64,000 nucleotides of DNA from an uncultured Caulobacteraceae bacterium (GTDB lineage: Bacteria > Pseudomonadota > Alphaproteobacteria > Caulobacterales > Caulobacteraceae): positions 1 to 64,000 of the forward strand of contig CAIQJF010000098.1 in assembly GCA_903872075.1 (NCBI GenBank). Reading direction: 5' to 3'. Shown in pieces: positions 8,226 through 16,616 of the stretch. The translations under genes were made by a program, and so were the position numbers. A model generated the notes under the pieces. That model worked only from the letters and a program-made list of their open reading frames with translations, was not told the origin of the DNA and did no database searches. The first letter of the stretch is position 1; each line of letters starts with the position of its first letter.

Positions 8226-8470
8226 GTTCGGCAAGCGCAGTCACCTGACGTAAGGCCGCTGAACGCCTCCGGCGTGGCAATTTTTCGCCATTTTGATGCA
8301 GATCAACGCAAATTGCCAGTAGATGCCTAGCGTGAGGACATTCAATCGACATGACGAAAGACGTCGTTCGAATAGCAACGGCACAATGATACGGGGACCA
8401 CGTCGACTTCTGCGGGACGTTTTATTGTCTAGTTGAGATATATATCCCACATAGGCGACCGAACGCAACG
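8226..8470. other. Intergenic region with regulatory sites
   Basis: This gap has no convincing long gene. It holds the FixK box at 8293 and an AT-rich stretch near 8425-8450 that probably contains the MocR-gene promoter. A 12-codon ORF (8351-8389, MTKDVVRIATAQ) with GAGGA upstream lies just after the start site predicted from the FixK box. It could be a leader peptide, but nothing proves translation. Confidence 0.5.
8293..8306 (+). promoter_or_regulatory. Perfect FNR/FixK box (TTGATGCAGATCAA)
   Basis: All 10 consensus positions match. The only gene it can drive is the MocR-type regulator that starts 165 nt downstream, and through it possibly the cytochrome operon beyond. Confidence 0.8.
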
Positions 8471-9922
8471 ATGAGCATCGCCCTTCAGCTTGACCGCAAC
8501 GCCGCCGAGACGCTGCAGGATCAGCTGTTCGATCAGCTACGGCAGCTGATTTTGACCAGCGCCCTCAAACCCGACACGCCTGTCGCCGCCACCCGAATGC
8601 TGGCCGAACAACTCGGCGTCTCGCGGATCACGGTGACGCTCGCCTACGAGCGATTGATCAGCGAGGGCTATTTTCAGGCGCGACGCGGCGTCGGAACCTT
8701 CGTCAGCTCCGCACCCCCGCGAGACGGGCGCGCCGGTGACCCGCCGCCGCCCCCGAGAGCGCGCCCGACGTCGCAGACAACGGGGACGCGACGGGAGGAG
8801 GCCACAGCAACCGCCGACTTCATCGATTTCAATCCACACCGCACCGATGGCGTTCACTTCCTGTCCGAGAAGGCCTGGCTCAGGTCGATCCGCGGCGTCA
8901 TCGACCATGGTCGCGCCAATGTCCGCCGCGGCCCGCCGGCAGCCGGCGCCATGGAGCTACGCGAGGCCATCGTCAATCATCTGGCGGTGACGCGTGGGGT
9001 GATGACCACGCCCGAGCAGGTCGTCATCGTATCGGGTCGGCGGCAGGCCGCCGCCCTGATCGCCCATGTTCTGGTGCGCAGGGGCGACGTTGCCGTGGTC
9101 GAATCCCCCGGGACTCCCGATGTCGTGGATCTCCTGCAGCGCCGCGGAGCTGAGATCGCGCCGGTGGCGGTGGACGAACACGGGCTGGAAACCGACCGGC
9201 TGCCGTGCGGTCAGGTGTCGCTCGCCTATGTCACGCCGACACGGCAGGACCCGCTGGGAGGCCGGTTGCCGGCGCATCGCCGCGAGCGTCTGGTCGCCTG
9301 GGGGCGCGAAACGGGAGCGTTCCTGGTCGAGGATGACTGCGACTCGGAGATTCGCTACCGCGGCGCACCCCCGAGATCGCTGGCCGCTGACGACGTCGAC
9401 GGCCGCGTCATCTACATCGGCTCATTCGCGAAAACCCTGGGTTCGGTTCTGGGGTTGGGGTTCATGGTTGTCCCAGCCGACCTGGCGCCGGCGATCGTGG
9501 CGATCAAGGATATGGCTGAGGTCGGCGGCTGGCTCGAACAGATGGTCGTGGCCGAACTGCTCACGAGCGGCAGGTATGAAAAGCACGTCCACCGGGTGCG
9601 GAAGGCCTATCTTGAGCGACGGGACGTCCTGATCGGCGACCTGACCGCCCGGTTCGGCGAACTGGATCTTATCGGCGCCGATGTCGGCTCGCAGTTTACC
9701 TGGGTGCTGCCGCCGCCGTTCCCGTCCGCCGCGGCGGCCTGCGAGCGGGCGCGGGCGGCGGGAGTCGGACTTTACCCCGTAACGGCGCCCATCGCCCACC
9801 CGCGGCGGCCGACACGTTTTCACGACCGCGCAGTAATTCTTGGCTACGCGGGTCTGGCCCGGCCACAACTTCAGATGGGCGTGGACCGGATTGCCAACTG
9901 CATGAGCAGACGCGCTGGCTGA
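8471..9922 (+). CDS. MocR/PdxR-type regulator (GntR HTH fused to aminotransferase-like domain)
   Basis: 483 residues. Residues about 10-78 form a GntR winged helix (DTPVAATRMLAEQLGVSRIT). After a Pro/Arg-rich linker (about 80-115) comes a fold-type I aminotransferase-like domain with the PLP-binding lysine at 321 (GSFAKTLGS). In this family the second domain is an effector sensor, not an enzyme. The gene sits downstream of a perfect FixK box and 168 nt ahead of the multiheme cytochrome operon in the same direction, so control of that operon is plausible. The effector is unknown. Confidence 0.88.
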   Translation: MSIALQLDRNAAETLQDQLFDQLRQLILTSALKPDTPVAATRMLAEQLGVSRITVTLAYERLISEGYFQARRGVGTFVSSAPPRDGRAGDPPPPPRARPTSQTTGTRREEATATADFIDFNPHRTDGVHFLSEKAWLRSIRGVIDHGRANVRRGPPAAGAMELREAIVNHLAVTRGVMTTPEQVVIVSGRRQAAALIAHVLVRRGDVAVVESPGTPDVVDLLQRRGAEIAPVAVDEHGLETDRLPCGQVSLAYVTPTRQDPLGGRLPAHRRERLVAWGRETGAFLVEDDCDSEIRYRGAPPRSLAADDVDGRVIYIGSFAKTLGSVLGLGFMVVPADLAPAIVAIKDMAEVGGWLEQMVVAELLTSGRYEKHVHRVRKAYLERRDVLIGDLTARFGELDLIGADVGSQFTWVLPPPFPSAAAACERARAAGVGLYPVTAPIAHPRRPTRFHDRAVILGYAGLARPQLQMGVDRIANCMSRRAG

Positions 9923-10049
9923 CGCGGTGGCCTGTGTCGACGTCCTCCCCCGAGGCCAAGATAAAATCTTCGAATGCTCATGGCCTTATCAAGTTTGTCG
10001 GGTGTGGACCTACCTGCCTGAAGCCCAAAGTTGCAGATTCAAATCAGAA

Positions 10050-10079
10050 AGATCGGAGCGATTCCGACTCCGCCGATCT
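10050..10079 (+). promoter_or_regulatory. Leader hairpin ahead of the multiheme operon
   Basis: AGATCGG (10050-10056) pairs with CCGATCT (10073-10079), with further GGAG/CTCC pairing inside. It ends next to the GAGG ribosome site (10080-10083) of the NapC-type gene, so it could affect initiation or act as an operator. Confidence 0.4.
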
Positions 10080-10090
10080 GAGGTGTGCGC

Positions 10091-10711
10091 GTGGCTCCGA
10101 AATCTCAATCGTCAACAATCGGCCGCTTCATCCGCGACCGCGCCGCCTATCTAATCGTAGGCGTGCTGGCCATCGGCATCGGCATCGGCCTCTCCGGCGC
10201 CTATGCCACCGTTGTCGACTATACGAACTCACTACAGTTCTGCGGAAACACCTGCCACGAGATGCAGCAGACTGTGTACAAGGAATATACGCACAGTAAG
10301 CATTTCAGAAACCAACAGGGCGTGGTCGTCGCCTGCGCCCAGTGCCACGTGCCTCAGAACAACTGGCCCGGCACGTTCGGCCACAAGGTGATGGCCTCGT
10401 TCGAACTGTGGAATCACTTCGTGCTCGGCGAGTCGGATCCGGCCAAGTTCGAACCCCGCCGGCTGGAGTTGGCGAAGAAGGTCTGGGCCAGTTTCGCGGC
10501 GACGAACGCTCGCGAATGCAAGGCCTGCCACAAGTACGCGAACATGGTCCTCGACGATCAGCGCCCCAGTGTCCGGGCGCAGCACGTCGACGCCATGAAG
10601 ACCGACGAGAACTGCCTCGATTGCCACAAGGGCATTACCCACAAGAAATTCGAAGATGATACGCCGAAGAAGGCCAGCCCGGCCGGCGGTAGCGACTTCG
10701 ATGTCCAATAA
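10091..10711 (+). CDS. NapC/NirT-type tetraheme cytochrome c (quinol dehydrogenase)
   Basis: 206 residues. One N-terminal membrane helix (about 18-40) anchors a periplasmic domain with four heme sites: CGNTCH (51-56, an unusual CX3CH spacing), CAQCH (82-86), CKACH (143-147) and CLDCH (175-179). Family members take electrons from membrane quinol and pass them to periplasmic partners. Here the partners should be the heme protein and decaheme cytochrome encoded next. GTG 10091 is chosen because GAGG at 10080-10083 is well spaced for it and too close for GTG 10085. It is the first gene of a four-gene operon. Confidence 0.9.
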   Translation: MAPKSQSSTIGRFIRDRAAYLIVGVLAIGIGIGLSGAYATVVDYTNSLQFCGNTCHEMQQTVYKEYTHSKHFRNQQGVVVACAQCHVPQNNWPGTFGHKVMASFELWNHFVLGESDPAKFEPRRLELAKKVWASFAATNARECKACHKYANMVLDDQRPSVRAQHVDAMKTDENCLDCHKGITHKKFEDDTPKKASPAGGSDFDVQ

Positions 10712-10730
10712 GTCATCAGGAGATCAGGCG

Positions 10731-11666
10731 ATGAACAAAATAACAACGGCTGCCGCCGCAGTACTGGGCCTCATGGGTGTCGGTCTTGCGCCGGTTGCTC
10801 AGGCGGCGCCGAACTGGGCCGCGTCGCCAGCGCATTCCGTCGGCCTGTTCTACCCTGGCCAGTCTTCATGGGAATGGGCGCTGACTACCGCCGACCATCC
10901 CGGGGCGGACAAGTTCAAGGCCGGTAAGAACTGCGCCGCCTGCCATGACGGCGATGAGAAGAACATGGGCGCCCTGCTGGTCTCGGGCAAGAAGAACGAA
11001 CCCTCCCCGATCCCCGGCAAGCCGGGCTCACTGGCGGCGAACGTCCAGTTCTCGCATGACGACCAGAACCTCTACGTCCGCCTGACCTTCGCGGAAGGGT
11101 CTCAGCCCAACGCGCACGGCGACGCGGCCTACGCCACCAAGGTGACGATGATGCTGAACGGCGGCGGCGTGCCCGAGGCCGGCCGCGCCGGCTGCTGGGG
11201 AAGTTGCCACGACGACTCCGCCGGCATGCCCAGCGCCGGCGGCTCTGCGCGCACCATGTATCTGAGCAAGACGCGCGCGGCTCTGTCGCGTCAGGGGGGT
11301 GGCGACGCCCTGAAGCCGGCGGCGGCGCTCGATGCGCTGAAAGCCGGCGGCTACCAGCTTGAGTACTGGCAGGCGAAGCTCAACCCCGGGGCCGCCGCCG
11401 TGGCGGCCAATGGCGTCATCTTCGACAAACGGGTCGAAACGAAACCCACCAACGTTGCGGCGCAGGCCTCCAACGCTGGCGGAACCTGGACCGTGGTGCT
11501 GTCGCGCAAGCTCAATGCGCCCGGCGCGGTCCCGATCCTGGCGGGCCACCGCTACACGGTCGCCTTTGCCGTGCACTCCGGCCACACCGCCAAGCGGTTC
11601 CACTACGTTTCGTTCGAACGCTCGCTAGTCCTGGATGCAGGCGCGGCGGACTTCGTTGCGAAATAG
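10731..11666 (+). CDS. Ethylbenzene-dehydrogenase-like periplasmic heme protein
   Basis: 311 residues with a signal peptide (cleavage near VAQAA, residue 26). The body resembles the haem-binding domain of ethylbenzene dehydrogenase gamma and cytochrome c-552-like proteins (YPGQSSWEWALT, VQFSHDDQNLYVRLTF, a late HYVSFERSL). Two covalent heme motifs are inserted: CAACH (68-72) and CWGSCH (155-160, again CX3CH). AGGAG lies before ATG 10731. Sitting between the quinol oxidase and the decaheme protein, it probably relays electrons in the periplasm or at the porin-cytochrome complex. Family call moderately sure; function inferred. Confidence 0.72.
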   Translation: MNKITTAAAAVLGLMGVGLAPVAQAAPNWAASPAHSVGLFYPGQSSWEWALTTADHPGADKFKAGKNCAACHDGDEKNMGALLVSGKKNEPSPIPGKPGSLAANVQFSHDDQNLYVRLTFAEGSQPNAHGDAAYATKVTMMLNGGGVPEAGRAGCWGSCHDDSAGMPSAGGSARTMYLSKTRAALSRQGGGDALKPAAALDALKAGGYQLEYWQAKLNPGAAAVAANGVIFDKRVETKPTNVAAQASNAGGTWTVVLSRKLNAPGAVPILAGHRYTVAFAVHSGHTAKRFHYVSFERSLVLDAGAADFVAK

Positions 11667-11711
11667 ATACGTAAATTCAACAAGTCATTCCGGTTAACGG
11701 AGGTCGGCGCC

Positions 11712-12698
11712 ATGTCTGGGAAACGCATTGCAGGTTGGGCGGGCGGGTTAGGTCTGGCGTTCGCCTTGCTGGTCGGCGCCGGCGGCGCCAGCGCCGCGGA
11801 CGCACCCAGGAAGGCGACGGCGGCGACGGCCGCTGAGCCGGCTCAGGCGCTTTACAGCGACCGCGGTTCGGCCACCTGCATGAAGTGCCATGACAAGGCG
11901 CCCGTGACCAACATCATGGCCACGCCCCACGGAACGAAGGGCGACGCCCATTCTCCGTTCGGCCAGCATGAATGCGAATCCTGTCACGGGCCCAGCGAGA
12001 TCCACGTGGCGAGCACACCGGGCGCCAACGGCAAGAAGGCCCTGCCCGCCGTGGTGTTCGTCGGCCCCAACGCCTCGACCGTGGCCGAACGCAACAAGGC
12101 CTGCGTCTCCTGCCACCAAAACGGCCTGCGCATGGACTGGGCCGGCAGTCAGCACCAGGACCACAAACTGGCCTGCGTGAGCTGCCACACCATTCACGCC
12201 ACCAAGGACCCGATCCTGGTCCGGGCGACCCAGCCTGAAAAGTGCTTCACCTGCCACGCCGCCCAGCGGGCGCTCAGCTTCCAGCTGTCGCATCACCCGA
12301 TCCGTGAAGGCCAGGTGATCTGCTCCGACTGCCACAACCCGCACGGCTCTCCGGGCCCAACCCTTCTGAAGAAGGTCCGGGTTACCGACACCTGCTACGG
12401 CTGCCATGCCGACAAGCGCGGCCCGAACCTCTGGGAACACCAGCCGGTCCGTGAAGACTGCACCAACTGCCACAATCCCCACGGCTCGGTGAACCCGCGG
12501 CTGCTGAAGGAAAAGGTGCCGTTCCTATGCCTCGATTGCCATGCGGGCACCAATGACATGGGCGCGGTCGGTGTCTCGGCCCACTCGGTCAAACCCGGCA
12601 GCAGCAGCTTCTACCTCTACGGCGACCGCAGCTGCCTGAACTGCCACTCGCAGATCCACGGATCCAACAGCCCAAGCGGCTCCACATTCTTCCGTTGA
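11712..12698 (+). CDS. DmsE/MtrA/PioA-type decaheme cytochrome c
   Basis: 328 residues with a signal peptide ending near ASAAD (30). Ten CXXCH sites are present at residues 56, 88, 131, 155, 178, 204, 228, 250, 273 and 308, each exact. The repeated CHNPHGS segments and the length match the MtrA core that threads through an MtrB barrel to carry electrons across the outer membrane. The barrel gene follows after 12 nt, with a strong ribosome site. PioA of phototrophic iron oxidisers has a longer N-terminal extension, so this protein is closer to the short MtrA/DmsE form. Confidence 0.95.
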   Translation: MSGKRIAGWAGGLGLAFALLVGAGGASAADAPRKATAATAAEPAQALYSDRGSATCMKCHDKAPVTNIMATPHGTKGDAHSPFGQHECESCHGPSEIHVASTPGANGKKALPAVVFVGPNASTVAERNKACVSCHQNGLRMDWAGSQHQDHKLACVSCHTIHATKDPILVRATQPEKCFTCHAAQRALSFQLSHHPIREGQVICSDCHNPHGSPGPTLLKKVRVTDTCYGCHADKRGPNLWEHQPVREDCTNCHNPHGSVNPRLLKEKVPFLCLDCHAGTNDMGAVGVSAHSVKPGSSSFYLYGDRSCLNCHSQIHGSNSPSGSTFFR

Positions 12699-12710
12699 GG
12701 AGGTCTGAAC

Positions 12711-15152
12711 ATGACCAAGCACCCTCTGCGCCTCGCCCTTCTGGCCACGGTCTTCTGCTTGCCCGTGGCGGCCGTCGCTCAGACACAACCCACGGCCCCG
12801 GCCGCTGACAGTTCCGGCTTCGACGTCTCAGACGCGCCAGCCACGCCCGCGGCCGCCGCACAGTTCCCCCCGAACTCCATCAAGGAAATCACGATCGGGA
12901 TCGGGGGCGTGTCGGACACCTCGGATGTCTTCGGACGCTACAACGGCAAGCCTAAATCCGGCCCAGGCTTCATCGGCGGCTGGCTCGTCCAACACCGGGC
13001 CGCCTGGGACAGCGGCAAGACCGACTACTTCACCTTCACAGGTGAAAACATCGACGCGGGCAACGGCCGCGTGCTCCCGGAAGCCTCGATCAACATCAAG
13101 ATCGGGCAACAGGGTCACTGGTGGTTGTCGGGCGCCTACACGTCCATGACCTATGTCGCCAGCGACCACTTCAACACCGTGCTGGACCGCCTGGGCAATC
13201 TGTCGACCGGCTATTTCAACGCCATCACGGCCGCCGGCGCCTTCGTCAGCAACTCCGCCACGCCAAACATCGGCTCAGGGACCTTCTACGGCACGAGCTA
13301 TAAGGCAAGCGGGTCGACCGGCATCGCCTCCTCCGCCGGCAGCCACGTGGCGCAATACGGCGCGGCCAACCAGTTCTCCCTGGTGGTCGGCACGCGGCGC
13401 GACAAAGGCGCCGTGAGCGGCGGCTTTCAGCAGGGATTCTGGCTGTTCACGGCCGCCTTCTCGCACGAGCACAAGGAAGGCTCGCTCGAACAGGCCATGA
13501 CGACCGGCGGCAGCAATGCCGGCATGATGACCTTTGCCATGCCGGTGGACTACGACACCGACATCTACATGGCCTCGGCCGCCTACAACACCCACAGGTT
13601 CCAGGCGGTGTTCTCCTACGAACTGTCGAACTTCGTCGACAACAACAAGGCGGGCTACGCTTTCCAGGGCTGGAACTTCACCAATGTGAAGGATCCGGTC
13701 AGCAAGACCTTCACGGCCTATGAACTGTCCGGCGTCTACGCCCTGCCGCCCAGCAACCAGGCGCATACCTTCACCGCCCAGCTGGCCTATAACGCCAGCG
13801 CCACGACGCGGCTGAACGCGACCCTGGTCTATGGCCTGCAGCTGCAGAACGATCCCTTCACGGCGGTCACCCAGAACGCCTACACCCTGAACACCGGCGG
13901 GGTTGCGGGCCCAACTCACAACACGCTGGGCGCCGCTGCCGCCCCCCTCGGGCTCAATCCGGCGTCGCTACAGGGCGTCGTCCACACCTGGTTCGGCAGC
14001 GCCGGCTTTACCGCCCGGCCGCAAAGTCAGGTCGATATTCGGGGAACCTATACCGTCGATGTGCGCGATCCGCACACCGCCGCGATGTGGATCTACGGCG
14101 ACCCGACCGACGCGGTGCAGAATTCCAGGAATATCAAATACCGGCAGGCGGTTCCGGAATCCTGGACCAAACAGAAACTGAACATCCAGGCCGGATTCCA
14201 TCTGCTGCCTGAGACGCGCCTGACGGTGGGCTACACCTTCCGGGACGACCGCCGCGGCAACGCGATCACCCACCACGCCCAGGACAACGAAGAGTCGGTC
14301 AGGCTGCAATCGAACATCAGCCCGACCGTCACGGCCTCCATTGGCTATGTTCACTCCGACCGGACCGCCTCGGCGCCCGACTGGAGCCTGTGGCTGGTGC
14401 AGATTCCGTCCGACTGCGGCACGACCCTCGACCAGTTGGGCTGCCAGCAGGTGCCGTTCTATGAAGCGGCTCGCACGCAGGACGCCGTCACCGGCATCTT
14501 CACCGCCGCCCTGACACCCAAGGCGACCTTGAGCTTCTACAGCAAGTATTCCGACAACCACTATCACAACCCACCGGCCACCTATAACGGCGCGGTGAAC
14601 CCAAGCGTCGGCATCTACAAGGACACCAGCCTGAACATCGCGCCGGACCTGAGCTACCAGGCCAGCGACGACGATGTGATCCACGTCTTCTACACCTACC
14701 TGCAGACGACGCGGGACATGCGGGCGCTGAACAACCAGAGCGTCGTCGGCGGAGGCAACTTCTTCCAGGAAGCCACCAACTATGAGCTGCACACGGCCGG
14801 CATCAACGCCACCCACCGCGTGAACGCGCGCGTGAAACTGGGCGCCGACTACGTCTATTCCTACGGCAACGTCGGCTTCAGCCAGAGCGGGACCTGGGCC
14901 AACAACGAGGCGGGTCAGGTCTATGGCGGCGACCCCTATCTGAACACCAAATCGGCGGACCATCAGGTCAAGGTGCACGCCAGCATCACCTGCCCGCATA
15001 ATCTGTCGATCTATCTGGGCTATCAGTTCGACAGCCTCGACACGACCGACTGGGCCCTCGTCGGGGCGTCGGTCGGCCAGGTGCTCACCGGCGATCTCCC
15101 GCCGCAATACAATGTGCACACCGTCCGGGCGGCGATGACCTGGAAGTTCTGA
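12711..15152 (+). CDS. MtrB/PioB family decaheme-associated outer membrane beta-barrel
   Basis: 813 residues with a signal peptide (about 1-24) and many alternating aromatic beta-strands, ending in the outer-membrane signature MTWKF. MtrB-type barrels sheath the decaheme cytochrome so that electrons can cross the outer membrane. The GAGGAGG site and 12-nt spacing tie it to the DmsE-like gene. The N-terminal CXXC pair seen in gammaproteobacterial MtrB is absent; the first mature cysteines appear only in DCGTTLDQLGC about two thirds along. No outer-surface MtrC/OmcA-type gene follows. Confidence 0.92.
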   Translation: MTKHPLRLALLATVFCLPVAAVAQTQPTAPAADSSGFDVSDAPATPAAAAQFPPNSIKEITIGIGGVSDTSDVFGRYNGKPKSGPGFIGGWLVQHRAAWDSGKTDYFTFTGENIDAGNGRVLPEASINIKIGQQGHWWLSGAYTSMTYVASDHFNTVLDRLGNLSTGYFNAITAAGAFVSNSATPNIGSGTFYGTSYKASGSTGIASSAGSHVAQYGAANQFSLVVGTRRDKGAVSGGFQQGFWLFTAAFSHEHKEGSLEQAMTTGGSNAGMMTFAMPVDYDTDIYMASAAYNTHRFQAVFSYELSNFVDNNKAGYAFQGWNFTNVKDPVSKTFTAYELSGVYALPPSNQAHTFTAQLAYNASATTRLNATLVYGLQLQNDPFTAVTQNAYTLNTGGVAGPTHNTLGAAAAPLGLNPASLQGVVHTWFGSAGFTARPQSQVDIRGTYTVDVRDPHTAAMWIYGDPTDAVQNSRNIKYRQAVPESWTKQKLNIQAGFHLLPETRLTVGYTFRDDRRGNAITHHAQDNEESVRLQSNISPTVTASIGYVHSDRTASAPDWSLWLVQIPSDCGTTLDQLGCQQVPFYEAARTQDAVTGIFTAALTPKATLSFYSKYSDNHYHNPPATYNGAVNPSVGIYKDTSLNIAPDLSYQASDDDVIHVFYTYLQTTRDMRALNNQSVVGGGNFFQEATNYELHTAGINATHRVNARVKLGADYVYSYGNVGFSQSGTWANNEAGQVYGGDPYLNTKSADHQVKVHASITCPHNLSIYLGYQFDSLDTTDWALVGASVGQVLTGDLPPQYNVHTVRAAMTWKF

Positions 15153-15173
15153 TCAGGATATGCTCCGCGCCCA

Positions 15174-15204
15174 CCGCCGGCCCCCCATCGGGGTCGGCGG
15201 TTTC
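15174..15204 (+). terminator. Probable terminator of the multiheme operon
   Basis: CCGCCGGCCCC pairs with GGGGTCGGCGG (one mismatch) followed by only TTT. It lies between the barrel gene and the convergent hemN gene. Confidence 0.6.
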
Positions 15205-15207
15205 GCG

Positions 15208-16590
15208 TTACACGGCTAGCGCGTGGCGGCCGGCTTCCGGTTCAAGATAGGCGTCGAACGCTGCGCAGACGGCGCGGACATAGGGCCGGCCGAGCGGCGT
15301 GACACTCACCACCGAACCCTCGCGGGTGATCAGACCATCGCGCTCCAGTGTGGCCAGGGTCGGTTCCGCGCCCGCCAGGACGTCGGCCGGGAAGCCGTGC
15401 GCGGCGCTGGTTTCGGCCAGGTCGATGGTGAACTCGCACATCAGCCGCTCAATGATCTCACCGCGGAAGCGATCGTCGGCGGTCAGGGCCACGCCCCGCG
15501 CCGTTGGCAGCAGGCCCTTGTCCAGGGCCTGTCCCCAAGCCAGCTCGGCGGTGACGTTCTGGACGATGCCCTGGCGCAACTGACTGATCGCAGAGGCGCC
15601 GAAGCCGAGCAGGGTCTGAGGACCCGAGGCGCCATAGCCCTGGAAGTTGCGCATGGTCCGCCCTTCCCGCGCGGCGATCGCCAGCGGATCGGACGGCAGG
15701 GCGAAGTGATCGAGCCCGATGCGTTCGTAGCCGACCGCCATCAGAAATTCGGCGGCGGCTTCGCTGGCGTCGAGGCGCGCCACCGCGTCGGGCAGTTCGG
15801 CCTCGTTGATCAGCTTCTGGTGCGCCTTCATCCAGGGCACGTGAGCATAGCCGAACAGGGCCAGACGATCGGGGCGCAAGGTCACGAGCTGCGACAGTGT
15901 ATTGAGAACGTCGCTCACCGCCTGCCGCGGCAGGCCGTACATGACGTCGAAATTGACCGACGGAACACCAAGACCCCGAAGGATGCGAACCGCCTCCACG
16001 ATCACCGAGAAGGGCTCGTTGCGATTGACCGCGCGCTGGACGGCGGGTGTCAGATCCTGCACGCCCAGACTCACCCGGGTCAGCCCATGGGACACAGCCG
16101 CGCGCGCCCAGTCCGCGTTGAACACCACCGGATCGATCTCGGCGGAAATCTCCGCGTCCCCGGTCACGTCGAACACGCGACGCAGCTTACCGAAAAGCGC
16201 CGCGAGGTCCTCGTCCGAAAGCACATTGGGCGTGCCGCCACCCAGGTGGATCTGCGTGGCCTTGAACCGTCCCGGCAACCGGGCCTGGACCAGGTCCAGC
16301 TCCTCGGACAACCGGCCGACATAGCGGCTGACGGCGCTGCCGCCGTTCACCACCCGTGTGTTGCAGCCGCAGTACCAGCACAGCCGCCGGCAGAACGGGA
16401 TGTGGGCGTAGAGCGAGACCACCTCGTCGGCCGGGAGGGACTCTAGCCAGCCGCCATAGATTTCGGCGTTGATCGCCGGGGTGAACTGAACCGCCGTGGG
16501 ATAGCTCGTGTATCGCGGGGCCCTGACTCCATAGGTGTCCAACAGGTCGCGGCGGCGCGTCTGCAGCGACGGGAGATCGACGACGGTCAT
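15208..16590 (-). CDS. hemN: Oxygen-independent coproporphyrinogen III oxidase
   Basis: 460 residues. This radical-SAM enzyme makes protoporphyrinogen IX for heme without O2. The cluster motif C67-x3-C71-x2-C74 (HIPFCRRLCWYCGC) is intact, with the extra cysteine two residues later typical of HemN, plus the N-terminal YTSYPT and the LGGGTPN motif. ATG 16590 has GGAGG just upstream; the longer frame to 16713 overlaps the neighbour. It lies 26 nt after the universal stress gene, and a perfect FixK box precedes that pair, so heme supply for the cytochromes should rise when oxygen falls. Confidence 0.95.
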   Translation of the reverse strand: MTVVDLPSLQTRRRDLLDTYGVRAPRYTSYPTAVQFTPAINAEIYGGWLESLPADEVVSLYAHIPFCRRLCWYCGCNTRVVNGGSAVSRYVGRLSEELDLVQARLPGRFKATQIHLGGGTPNVLSDEDLAALFGKLRRVFDVTGDAEISAEIDPVVFNADWARAAVSHGLTRVSLGVQDLTPAVQRAVNRNEPFSVIVEAVRILRGLGVPSVNFDVMYGLPRQAVSDVLNTLSQLVTLRPDRLALFGYAHVPWMKAHQKLINEAELPDAVARLDASEAAAEFLMAVGYERIGLDHFALPSDPLAIAAREGRTMRNFQGYGASGPQTLLGFGASAISQLRQGIVQNVTAELAWGQALDKGLLPTARGVALTADDRFRGEIIERLMCEFTIDLAETSAAHGFPADVLAGAEPTLATLERDGLITREGSVVSVTPLGRPYVRAVCAAFDAYLEPEAGRHALAV

Positions 16591-16616
16591 GAGGCCTCCG
16601 GCTGAGCTCGGGGTGG

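Noticed and set aside
8241-8468. 75-codon minus-strand ORF between the terminator and the MocR gene
   Set aside because: It overlaps the FixK box and promoter region, has no ribosome site and no recognisable feature.
9960-10085. FixK box ahead of the NapC-type gene
   Set aside because: Only a right half-site (TTATCAA near 9987) is present; the left half does not match.
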